From: an uncultured Pseudomonas sp.
GTDB taxonomy: Bacteria > Pseudomonadota > Gammaproteobacteria > Pseudomonadales > Pseudomonadaceae
Assembly: GCA_943914515.1 (NCBI GenBank)
Contig: CALUCI010000002.1
Location: forward strand, 1-64,000
Reading direction: 5' to 3'
Length of the DNA: 64,000 nt
Shown piece by piece: positions 34,554 to 42,437 of this stretch. Position 1 is the stretch's first letter. Each line of letters starts with the position of its first letter. The position numbers and the translations under genes are program-made. The notes under the pieces are model-generated. The model saw only the letters and a list, made by a program, of their open reading frames with translations. It was not told the DNA's origin and searched no databases.

Positions 34554-35406
34554 GTAGCAATTGAAGGTCCACCACCAGGTTGTCAATCAGTCGCGTCTTG
34601 CCAAGGCGCGCGGCAACCAGAATTACCCATTGTTCATCCTCATGTGTCGCCGTTTCCAGACTCCGCGCATTTCTCACTTCCAGGTAGTCCAGCTCAAAAC
34701 CCGCCGCATCTAATCGCTGTCGGCAGCCTTGGAGTGGTGGGCCGATCTCTTGCCCTTGTTGTATCAAGGCCGCCAGTTCAATCAGGCATTTGTGTAGCAA
34801 AGGCGCGGTCGCCCGCTGCGCCTCGCTCAGATAGCCATTTCGCGAGGACAACGCCAAGCCGTCCGGGGCACGAACGGTAGGAGCCCCCACAATCACCGTC
34901 GGATTGTTGAGGTCTCTTACCATTGCCCGAATGACTGCAAGCTGCTGGTAGTCCTTTTCGCCGAAAACCGCGAGATCTGGCTGGACGATGTTCAGCAGTT
35001 TGATCACCACGGTTGCCATACCGTCGAAGTGGCCAGGGCGCGAAACGCCACACAACCCTTGTGACACCCGCGGCACCCTGACAAAAGTCAGATCCTGCAT
35101 GCCATCCGGATACATCTGTTCGACGCCTGGCGCAAACAACACATCGCACCCTGCGCCCTCTAACCGCTTCTGGTCGGCGTGCAACGTTCTCGGGTAACTG
35201 GCCAGGTCCTCACCAGCACCGAACTGAAGGGGGTTGACGAAGATACTGGCCACCACAATGTCGGCCATTTGTCTGGCAAGTTCCACCAGCGCGATATGTC
35301 CGTCGTGCAAGTTACCCATGGTGGCCACCAGCGCGATCCGGCGGTGCTCCGCACGCACGTCAGCGAGGTGTGCGCGAACCGCGGTGACCGTATCGAATGT
35401 CAGCAT
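34516..35406 (-). CDS. panC: pantothenate synthetase (extra, divergent copy)
   Basis: A 296-residue PanC: ATP plus pantoate plus beta-alanine give pantothenate, the precursor of coenzyme A. The HIGH-type motif MGNLHDGH, ASIFVNPLQFGAGEDL, FGEKDYQQLAVIR and KMSKS-type LSSRNGYLS are intact. ATG 35406 follows the Gpx stop by 3 bases, with GAGG upstream. The normal family end (LIDNLVVDL) is followed by about 15 foreign residues read from the integrase fragment in another frame, so the 3' end was formed by recombination. The sequence is divergent from the usual chromosomal PanC, and panB is not adjacent. It may raise CoA supply for the CoA-thioester pathway downstream. Confidence 0.88.
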   Translation of the reverse strand: MLTFDTVTAVRAHLADVRAEHRRIALVATMGNLHDGHIALVELARQMADIVVASIFVNPLQFGAGEDLASYPRTLHADQKRLEGAGCDVLFAPGVEQMYPDGMQDLTFVRVPRVSQGLCGVSRPGHFDGMATVVIKLLNIVQPDLAVFGEKDYQQLAVIRAMVRDLNNPTVIVGAPTVRAPDGLALSSRNGYLSEAQRATAPLLHKCLIELAALIQQGQEIGPPLQGCRQRLDAAGFELDYLEVRNARSLETATHEDEQWVILVAARLGKTRLIDNLVVDLQLLPPTMDRCPALAQ

Positions 35407-35409
35407 CAA

Positions 35410-35961
35410 TCACGCCTCATGGGCCAGTTGAGCGTCGATTGCCTCCAACAACCGCGGGTCATCAGCCGCTACATCGGGCGCAAAACGAGCGACTACCGCC
35501 CCTCTCCGATCGACCAGGAATTTCTCGAAATTCCACAGCACATCCGTGCGCTTGTCAGAAACAACGCCATAGCTCTTGAGCCGCTCCCTGAAGGGGCCCT
35601 CACCAATCGTCTCGGGCTGTGCAGCCGTGAGCTCGGCATAGAGCGGGTGGCGATCATCGCCATTGACGGACAGTTTAGAGAACAACGGAAACTGGATGCC
35701 GTAGTTCAGCGAGCAGAACTCGGCAATTTCGGCGTCGTTGCCCGGCTCCTGCTCCTTGAAGTTGTTGGCGGGGAAACCCAGCACCTGCAGCCCTTGGTCT
35801 TTCTTGCGCTGGTAGAGCTTTTCCAGACCTTCATACTGCGGGGTGAGCCCGCACTTCGACGCCACGTTGACCAGCAGTAGTACTTTGCCGCGATAACGGC
35901 CAAGGTTGCTCGGGGTGCCATCGATCTGCTGCAAGGGAATATCGTAAAGGGAACTGCTCAT
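35410..35961 (-). CDS. glutathione/thioredoxin peroxidase (GPx family)
   Basis: A 183-residue Cys-type GPx. The catalytic triad is visible as Cys37 (NVASKCGLTPQY), Gln71 (NNFKEQEPG) and Trp143 (VLWNFEKFLV). It would reduce hydroperoxides in the cytoplasm using thioredoxin or glutathione. It overlaps nothing but ends 3 bp before panC, so the two are co-translated. In an oxygenase-rich island it may protect against peroxides; this is inference. Confidence 0.9.
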   Translation of the reverse strand: MSSSLYDIPLQQIDGTPSNLGRYRGKVLLLVNVASKCGLTPQYEGLEKLYQRKKDQGLQVLGFPANNFKEQEPGNDAEIAEFCSLNYGIQFPLFSKLSVNGDDRHPLYAELTAAQPETIGEGPFRERLKSYGVVSDKRTDVLWNFEKFLVDRRGAVVARFAPDVAADDPRLLEAIDAQLAHEA

Positions 35962-35988
35962 GGACCTGCCTCTCCTGCAAGGTTGATT

Positions 35989-37194
35989 TCAATAATGGGA
36001 AAACCTGGGTTTCCAATACAGATAAAGCACGAGCCCACCGGCGCTCAATGACATCAGCGCAGACAAGAGGAATACACAGGCGTAGCCATGGCCTGCCGCA
36101 ACCAGCCCCAACACCGGCCCCGCCAACCCGACCGCGACGTCGAAAAACAATGAAAGCGCGCTCAGCGCCGAATTTCGATTGGCGGCGGGAATCACCGCGA
36201 GGGTTTCCATGCCGAGCCCCGGATAGACCCATGAAACGCCGATACCCGTCAGGGCCCCACCCGCGATCACCAGCACCGGCGACGGCGCCAGCCCGACCAG
36301 CAGCAGGCCCGCCGTCTGCACCAGCAGGCACACAGTAACCACCTTGTAGCCCCGCAGCCGCTGCAGAATGCCCGGGGATGCCAGCCGGGCGACGATAAAA
36401 CCTGCACCAAAGCCGCTGAGGCAAAACGCTGCACCCTGCCAGCCCAGGCTATCGAAATACAGCGCCACAAATGCCATCAACCCGCCATAGCCCACCGAGC
36501 TGCACACCAACACAACACCGTTGGGCAACACCGCAAGCAGCACGCGATGAAAAGCCAACCGCACACCTGCCGCCACCGGCGCCGGACGCTTGCCGAGCGC
36601 CACAAGCACGAACGCCAAGCCCAGCACCGCTGTACACAGCCCGACACTGGCGAGGCCGAATGTATTTCCCAGCATCCGGCCGAGTGGTGCGCCAATCGCC
36701 ACACCACCATAGGCCGCTATACCGTTCCAGGACATAACCTTTGCAGTGCTCGCCGCACCGCTAAGGCCAATCGCCCAGGTGCAGCAGGGCGTGGAGATCA
36801 TTGCGGTGCACAGGCCCAGGGCGAGTCTGCTCAGCACCAGCGGCGTCAGGCTGAGCCACAACGGCGTCTGGAGCGTAAGCGCAAGCCAGGTCAGCAGACC
36901 GCTGGCAATCAGGCCGCCGAGTCCGCACACCACCGCGCACCTGGCCCCCAGGCGATCGGCCACGCTCCCGGCCAGCGGCCGTGCCAGCAATGTCGCCAGG
37001 TACTGCACGCCGATCACTGCGCCCGCAAACACCGAGGTCAGGCCAAGGTCATGCAACACAAAGCCGGGCAACACGGCCAGCGGCAGGCCGCTGCACACAT
37101 AGCCAATGAAGTTGAAACAGATGATGGAAAGGATCTGCACATCGGAATGCACCCGCGTGCGGTTGTCGGCGCTCACAACACGGCTATCGCTCAT
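35989..37194 (-). CDS. MFS transporter
   Basis: A 401-residue major-facilitator protein with about 12 hydrophobic segments. The loop 2-3 motif region LLARPLAGSVADRLGARCAV (near residues 70-90) is typical of the YfcJ/AraJ-like subgroup. No substrate can be read from the sequence. It lies between the cache-domain gene and gpx, 27 bp upstream of the latter, and could import or export a pathway compound. Confidence 0.88.
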   Translation of the reverse strand: MSDSRVVSADNRTRVHSDVQILSIICFNFIGYVCSGLPLAVLPGFVLHDLGLTSVFAGAVIGVQYLATLLARPLAGSVADRLGARCAVVCGLGGLIASGLLTWLALTLQTPLWLSLTPLVLSRLALGLCTAMISTPCCTWAIGLSGAASTAKVMSWNGIAAYGGVAIGAPLGRMLGNTFGLASVGLCTAVLGLAFVLVALGKRPAPVAAGVRLAFHRVLLAVLPNGVVLVCSSVGYGGLMAFVALYFDSLGWQGAAFCLSGFGAGFIVARLASPGILQRLRGYKVVTVCLLVQTAGLLLVGLAPSPVLVIAGGALTGIGVSWVYPGLGMETLAVIPAANRNSALSALSLFFDVAVGLAGPVLGLVAAGHGYACVFLLSALMSLSAGGLVLYLYWKPRFSHY

Positions 37195-37227
37195 TGATTA
37201 CATCGCCCCCGCCAACCCTGCACCGGC

Positions 37228-38085
37228 CTACTGTCCGCTGTAGCAACCCACCGCGACCACATAGCCATTCACCCGTTGCAAAAAGGTTTTCTTGAACTCG
37301 TTTTGCCCGGTCATGGGGTTGCGCCACAGGTAGCCGAGCTCTCCGGTCTCATGATTTTCCATCTGCCGTAGCATCTCTTGGCCGATCGGTTTGCCGTCGG
37401 TGGAGCGCAGGGACTTGAAGTCAATACCGATCAGGCGCGGCAAGAACCCATGGGCGATAAAGCGCTGGGTCTTGAGGTCAACCACGAAGGCATAGAGGTC
37501 ATCCTGGGTGAGCTGTTTGTCGTGCTGATTGATGAGCGCGAAGGTTGCATTCGGGTCTTTGCGCACCAGGTCGGCGACCCGCTGCATCAGCGCGCGGGCC
37601 TGTTCAGGGCTGGAGCGCGGCATGTAGTAGCCCACGGAGATTACCCGATCCCCCAGCCGCCGATAGAACACGCGCTTGCGCTCCACCTTGGCGTGCTGCC
37701 AGTTCCACCAACGGTATTCAGCGCTGCGGACAGTCCCATCGTCAGGTTCCTCGATGGCCTGCCGGAACGCGACCTTGAGATCGTCGTCCAGCACACTCAC
37801 CACGGATTTGCCGACCAGAGCCACCGATGAGCCGCCGCTGGCCAACATAACGCCCGAGGTATCAACCACGTAGATGTACAGCTCGCCATCGACGAAGTCG
37901 CCCTGGCGACTGAATTCAGCCAAGGCACTGTCGCCCCTGGCCTGGTAGCGGGCCACAGCCTTGGCCAGCAATGCCTGGGCACGCTGGCTTTCAGCGTCGT
38001 AGGCATCGGTCGACGGCGGCTGGGCCATCGCAAGCACGGAGGCAAGGCATAGGCAAAAAACTGCAAAAGCACGATAGATGCTCAT
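37228..38085 (-). CDS. secreted double cache-domain protein
   Basis: A 285-residue protein: signal peptide 1 to about 21 (FCLCLASVLAMAQPP), then two repeated single-cache-like units, each ending in an RV-hydrophobic-VGYY or VVAVGCYS strand (about 25-155 and 160-285). Cache domains bind small organic ligands in the periplasm, usually as the sensor part of chemoreceptors or kinases. Here there is no membrane or signalling domain, so it is a free periplasmic binding or sensing protein. GAGGAA precedes the ATG. Role in the island is unknown. Confidence 0.75.
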   Translation of the reverse strand: MSIYRAFAVFCLCLASVLAMAQPPSTDAYDAESQRAQALLAKAVARYQARGDSALAEFSRQGDFVDGELYIYVVDTSGVMLASGGSSVALVGKSVVSVLDDDLKVAFRQAIEEPDDGTVRSAEYRWWNWQHAKVERKRVFYRRLGDRVISVGYYMPRSSPEQARALMQRVADLVRKDPNATFALINQHDKQLTQDDLYAFVVDLKTQRFIAHGFLPRLIGIDFKSLRSTDGKPIGQEMLRQMENHETGELGYLWRNPMTGQNEFKKTFLQRVNGYVVAVGCYSGQ

Positions 38086-38142
38086 TGTTGCTATTCCTCT
38101 GGTGAGCGCTCGGTGTCATCGCCTCGCCCTGCCCGCAAGCCT

Positions 38143-39267
38143 CTAGAGCGTGCGGCCAATGATCTCTTTCATGATTTCCGAGGTGCCGCCATAAATCCTC
38201 GCAACACGCGCATCGACCCAGGCCCGGCTGATCTTGTACTCGCTCATGAACCCGTAGCCGCCATGCAACTGCAGGAACTCGTCAAGCAGCTTGCCCTGCA
38301 TTTCCGAGCCCAGCAGCTTGGCCATGGCGGCTACGTCCGCAGGCAGTTCGCCACGCATGACCTTGGCCAGGCAATCATCCACAAACACCCTGAGCATGGT
38401 GAACTGCGCCTTGGCTTCGGCAAGTTTGAAACGGGTGTTCTGGAAGTCCAGCACCGGCTTGCCGAACACTTTTCGTTCGCGGGTGTAGTCGATGGTCTCT
38501 TGCAGCAGCGTCTCAATTGATTGGGCGGCGCGGATCGCGATAATCAGGCGCTCCCACGCCAACTGATGGGTGAGGTACTTGAAGCCCTGGCCTTCTTCGC
38601 CCAATCGGTTGGCGACAGGCACCCGCACATCATCGAAAAACAATTCAGCGGTGTCCTGGCCTTTCAGACCGATCTTTTCCAGCAAGCGGCCCTTGGAGAA
38701 GCCATCGCGCTCTTCTTCGACGCAAATCAGCGTGAGTTCCCTGGCACTCGGATCGAGCTTGGTGGCGGTGACCATCAGACCAGCGTTGCCGCCGTTGGTA
38801 ATGAAGGTCTTCTGTCCGGAAACAATGTAGTCATCGTCCTCCCGGCGCGCCAAGGTGCGCATCGAGCGCAGGTCGCTGCCGATATCCGGCTCGCTCATGG
38901 CAATCACACCAATTAATTCGCCACTGACCATGCGCGGCAACCAGCGCTGTTTCTGCTCTTCGCTGCCATAGGCGACGATGTAAGGGGCGACGATCTCAGA
39001 GTGGGTGGTAAACCCCACCGCCGTGGCATTGGCCCGCGCCAGTTCCTCGATCATCACGGCCGAGTGGCCGAAATCTCCACCCGGGCCGCCGTATTCCTCA
39101 GGCACGGTGGAGCACAGCAAGCCGGTCTCCCCCGCCTTGAGCCAGACATCCTTGGGCACGATGCCGTTCTTTTCCCACTCATGCAGGTAGGGCACGATCT
39201 CGCGATCGACGAACCGGCGTGCCTGCTCGCGGAACATGTTGTGGTCTTCACGGAAAACGCCGCGCAT
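38143..39267 (-). CDS. acyl-CoA dehydrogenase
   Basis: A 374-residue acyl-CoA dehydrogenase with IAMSEPDIGSDLRSM, KTFITNGGNAG, the RKVFGKPVLDFQNTRF helix, and C-terminal RIYGGTSEIMKEIIGR. Gly occupies the usual Glu position before GT, whereas LAWERLIIAIRA in the middle supplies a Glu at the place used by isovaleryl/long-chain enzymes, so the base is probably there. Start ATG 39267 is preferred over the TTG two codons earlier because GGAG is 8 bases upstream. It is the last gene of the five-gene set beginning at 43745. Confidence 0.88.
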   Translation of the reverse strand: MRGVFREDHNMFREQARRFVDREIVPYLHEWEKNGIVPKDVWLKAGETGLLCSTVPEEYGGPGGDFGHSAVMIEELARANATAVGFTTHSEIVAPYIVAYGSEEQKQRWLPRMVSGELIGVIAMSEPDIGSDLRSMRTLARREDDDYIVSGQKTFITNGGNAGLMVTATKLDPSARELTLICVEEERDGFSKGRLLEKIGLKGQDTAELFFDDVRVPVANRLGEEGQGFKYLTHQLAWERLIIAIRAAQSIETLLQETIDYTRERKVFGKPVLDFQNTRFKLAEAKAQFTMLRVFVDDCLAKVMRGELPADVAAMAKLLGSEMQGKLLDEFLQLHGGYGFMSEYKISRAWVDARVARIYGGTSEIMKEIIGRTL

Positions 39268-39309
39268 CTTCAATACTCCAAAAGTCCGTCGGTTGTGCCT
39301 TATATGCGG

Positions 39310-40110
39310 TCAACGATCGAGGTAGTCGGGGGTTCGCTTTTCGACAAAGGCCGAAACGGCTTCCTGATGGTCTTCGGTATGGTGGGCCAGCGACTGATAG
39401 GCTGCCGACAGCTCCAGCAGCGAATCCAGGCGCATATGCTGCCCTTCGCGCAGCAGGCGCTTGCACAAACGTAGCGCGTGACCCGGGTTGCTGGCGATAC
39501 GCTCGGCCAGCGAGCGTGCTTCGGCCATCAGTGTCTGGTGCGTGCACACCTGCTCGACCAGCCCCCACTCCAGCGCCTTGACCGCATTGATCGTATCGCC
39601 GGTAAAGGACATCAGGCTGGCCTTGGGCACACCGATAATCCGCGGCAGCAACCAGGCGCCGCCATCGCCCGGCACGATGCCAAGGCGCACGAAACTCTCG
39701 GCGAACACCGCCGAGGTCGACGCCAGGCGGATGTCGCACATGCAGGCCAGGTCAAGGCCGGCACCGATTGCAGGGCCGTTGACGGCGGCGATCACCGGGA
39801 TATCCAGTTCGTACAGCGCCAGGGGGATGCGCTGGATGCCGTCGCGGTAGGTGTTGCGCAGTTCATATGGCGAGCCCGCGAAGATGCCGCCACGCTCGTG
39901 CATGTCCTTGACGTTGCCGCCGGCACAGAAAGCGCTGCCATTACCGGTCAGTACCATGACTCGAGCGGACGTGTCGCGACGCAACGCGGCGCACAAGTCA
40001 ACGAATTCCTGGATCTGCTCCGGCGTGGTCAGGGCGTTGCGGGTGTCAGGGTGATTCATGCGCACGGTGACGATACCGCCCTCGCGCTCGATCTGAAGAA
40101 ACGGGTTCAT
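39310..40110 (-). CDS. crotonase-family enzyme (enoyl-CoA hydratase/isomerase)
   Basis: A 266-residue crotonase fold protein with the CoA-binding FCAGGNVKDM and oxyanion NGPAIGAGLDLACMCD. By eye, the two glutamates of true hydratases are not at their usual positions: the segment reads FAESFVRLGIVPGDGGAW and then SLMSFTGD, with an Asp in PGD. The reaction may therefore be isomerisation, hydrolysis or ring opening rather than simple hydration. ATG overlaps the stop of the upstream acyl-CoA dehydrogenase subunit. Confidence 0.83.
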   Translation of the reverse strand: MNPFLQIEREGGIVTVRMNHPDTRNALTTPEQIQEFVDLCAALRRDTSARVMVLTGNGSAFCAGGNVKDMHERGGIFAGSPYELRNTYRDGIQRIPLALYELDIPVIAAVNGPAIGAGLDLACMCDIRLASTSAVFAESFVRLGIVPGDGGAWLLPRIIGVPKASLMSFTGDTINAVKALEWGLVEQVCTHQTLMAEARSLAERIASNPGHALRLCKRLLREGQHMRLDSLLELSAAYQSLAHHTEDHQEAVSAFVEKRTPDYLDR

Positions 40111-41180
40111 AGCCGATTACTCGCAAGGCCAGACAAAGGTTGCTTACCGTGACAGGTCAACAACGGCCAGTAGCCGTCGCTGCCGCCCTGGCAAATCTGC
40201 ATGCCCAGGCGCTGGCTCCAGAGGCTGGCCGAGCCGAACTCGCTGCGCCATGCCCACAGCCTTCGGCTGAGCAGGTGAAGGGGATACTCCTCGGTAAAGC
40301 CGATGGCGCCATGTACCGAATGGCCGATACCGGCACCAACGCTCGCGGCGTCGGCAGTGCTGATTTTCGCAACGGTGATGGTCAATGCCGCGAGCCCGTC
40401 GTCGGACTCACAGAAGGCCGCTTCAGCGGCAATGCCCGCAGCCGCCGTCTGCTCGGCCATTACCGCCAACTGTTGCTGAATGGCCTGGAAGGAGCCGATG
40501 GCCTTGCCGAACTGCTTGCGCTCCCGCGCGTAGCTGGCGGTCATCTCCAGCAACGCATGCAGAGCGCCGGCAGTCTGCCCCGAGCGCAACATGGCGCCCC
40601 CAAGTTCCAGCACATCGGCGCCGAGTCGGTCCGGAAGCTGTGCGTGGGCAAGCACTCGCGCACCACGGAAGACCAGGTCGTCACGCGGCTCCCCGGCCAC
40701 GTTGAGGCTGAGGGTGAGTTCGCTGGCCGTACTGCGTTGCAGCAGCACCACCTGTGGAGTGCCAGTATCAGTCATGGCGATGGCGACCAGCGCCTCAACA
40801 TTGCGCCCCCAGGGTACGGCGCGAGCGATACCGCTGACGCAGCCATCGGCCAGGCTCAATTCGGCACGAGCGGCGATGCTCAAGGCACCCTCGCGCCCTT
40901 CGAGGCCGGCCTTGCCCAGCAGCCAGTTGGCCAACAACGCCTCGCCCAGCGGGGCCGGCACGGCATGCCGCCCGGCGGCACGGACCATTACATACATATC
41001 CGCCCAAGTGGCCCCCGCGCCGCCCAGTGCTTCGGGGGCGCCGGCCAGGGTAAAGCCTGAATCGTCCAGCGCAGACCACAATTGGGCCGGCCACTCGCCG
41101 CCCTCGCAGCCGAGCACGTAGGCCGGCGTTGCCAGGTCGGCGAACAGGCGTTCGATCATCGTTTCGAATAGTTCGCGCAT
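40107..41180 (-). CDS. acyl-CoA dehydrogenase, smaller subunit of a pair
   Basis: A 357-residue acyl-CoA-dehydrogenase-like protein. Signatures are YARERKQFGKAIGSFQAIQQQL and VHGAIGFTEEYPLHLLSRRLWAWRSEFG. The C-terminal (Y/R)xGTxEI segment carrying the base or flavin contact is absent. This fits the non-catalytic or half-site subunit of heterotetrameric FadE28-FadE29 or ChsE1-ChsE2 enzymes that act on steroid side-chain CoA esters. Its ATG overlaps the stop of the 382-residue partner, so equimolar synthesis is likely. Confidence 0.85.
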   Translation of the reverse strand: MRELFETMIERLFADLATPAYVLGCEGGEWPAQLWSALDDSGFTLAGAPEALGGAGATWADMYVMVRAAGRHAVPAPLGEALLANWLLGKAGLEGREGALSIAARAELSLADGCVSGIARAVPWGRNVEALVAIAMTDTGTPQVVLLQRSTASELTLSLNVAGEPRDDLVFRGARVLAHAQLPDRLGADVLELGGAMLRSGQTAGALHALLEMTASYARERKQFGKAIGSFQAIQQQLAVMAEQTAAAGIAAEAAFCESDDGLAALTITVAKISTADAASVGAGIGHSVHGAIGFTEEYPLHLLSRRLWAWRSEFGSASLWSQRLGMQICQGGSDGYWPLLTCHGKQPLSGLASNRL

Positions 41181-42328
41181 TATCGCAACTCCAGCCCGCG
41201 GGCAATGATGCCGCGCAGAATCTCGCGCGTGCCACCACGCAGTGAAAAGGACGGCGCCATCTGTGTCAGGTAGGCCAGCACCCGGGCGTATTCGCTGCCA
41301 CCCGACTGGCGCGGCTCGGCGTCCAGCAGCAACTGCGCGACTTCCGGCAGTTCCTGTTCAAACACATTGCCCAGATCCTTCACGCAAGAGGCAGCCCAGG
41401 CTGGATGCTCACCCGCGGCCAACTGTGCGGTGACGGACAACGACATGTTGCGCAGCGTGAGCAGCCTGGCCGTCAGACGCCCGACCTCCCGCGCCTGCAA
41501 GGCATCAGGCGTCTTGCCCAATGCATCGATCAGGGTGGTGAGCAGCGCCATGCAACTGAGAAAGCGCTCAGGACCGCTGCGCTCAAACGCAAGCTCCGCG
41601 GTCACCTGCTCCCAGCCCTTGCCTTCACTGCCAATCAGCGCGTCGCCCGGCAGGCGCACGTTGTCAAAAAACACTTCGTTGAAATGCTCTCCACCGGCAA
41701 GGTCGCGGATTGGCCGGATGGTGATACCGGGCAGGCTCAGGTCTACGATGAATTGCGACATGCCCTCGTGACGCGCGGCCTGTTTTTCACCGGTGCGCAC
41801 CAAGGCAATCATGTACTGCGAGTGGTGCGCGTTGGTGGTCCAGACCTTCTGCCCGTTGAGTAGCCAACTGTTCCCGTCGCGCACTGCGTTGCTCTTGATC
41901 GACGCCAGGTCGGAACCGGAATTGGGCTCGCTCATGCCGATGCAAAAGTAGCTTTCACCGCGGCAGATGGCAGGCAGGTAGCGCTGCTTCTGCTCCTCCG
42001 TGCCAAAGCGGTTGATCAACGGTCCGCTTTGCCGGTCGGCAATCCAGTGAGCCGACACGGGGGCACCGGCCGCCAGCAGTTCCTCGATGATCACATAGCG
42101 GGCAAACGGCCCGGCCGCGGCGCCGCCGTAGGCTTTGGGCAGCGCCATGCCGACCCAGCCGCGGGCGCCCAGTTGCTTGCTGAACCCGGCGTCGAACCCC
42201 ATCCAGGAATGGGCACGCAAGGTCGGCGGGTAATTGGCCAGATGAGTCTTGATAAATTCCCGGACGTCCGCGCGAAGTGCCTCGGCCTCGGGAGGAATGG
42301 AGCTGTAGCTGAATTGACTGATGGCCAT
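41180..42328 (-). CDS. acyl-CoA dehydrogenase, larger subunit of a pair
   Basis: A 382-residue acyl-CoA dehydrogenase with FCIGMSEPNSGSDLASIKS, WTTNAHHSQYMI, LAFERSGPERFLS and the C-terminal SFSLRGGTREILRGIIARGL. It carries the RGGTREI segment that the neighbouring subunit lacks. Together the two would form a heteromeric enzyme for a bulky cyclic acyl-CoA, as known for steroid catabolism. A GAGAGCG site precedes the ATG. A 109-bp gap separates it from the amidohydrolase upstream. Confidence 0.88.
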   Translation of the reverse strand: MAISQFSYSSIPPEAEALRADVREFIKTHLANYPPTLRAHSWMGFDAGFSKQLGARGWVGMALPKAYGGAAAGPFARYVIIEELLAAGAPVSAHWIADRQSGPLINRFGTEEQKQRYLPAICRGESYFCIGMSEPNSGSDLASIKSNAVRDGNSWLLNGQKVWTTNAHHSQYMIALVRTGEKQAARHEGMSQFIVDLSLPGITIRPIRDLAGGEHFNEVFFDNVRLPGDALIGSEGKGWEQVTAELAFERSGPERFLSCMALLTTLIDALGKTPDALQAREVGRLTARLLTLRNMSLSVTAQLAAGEHPAWAASCVKDLGNVFEQELPEVAQLLLDAEPRQSGGSEYARVLAYLTQMAPSFSLRGGTREILRGIIARGLELR

Positions 42329-42437
42329 ATGCGCTCTCTAACGCTGAACACAGGCGCAATCGCCCCGCATGGGGCGACCACAGAACCGCCCCTTGCTCCT
42401 GCCGCCGATGCGCGACGCCTGAAGCAAGGGCGGCGAC

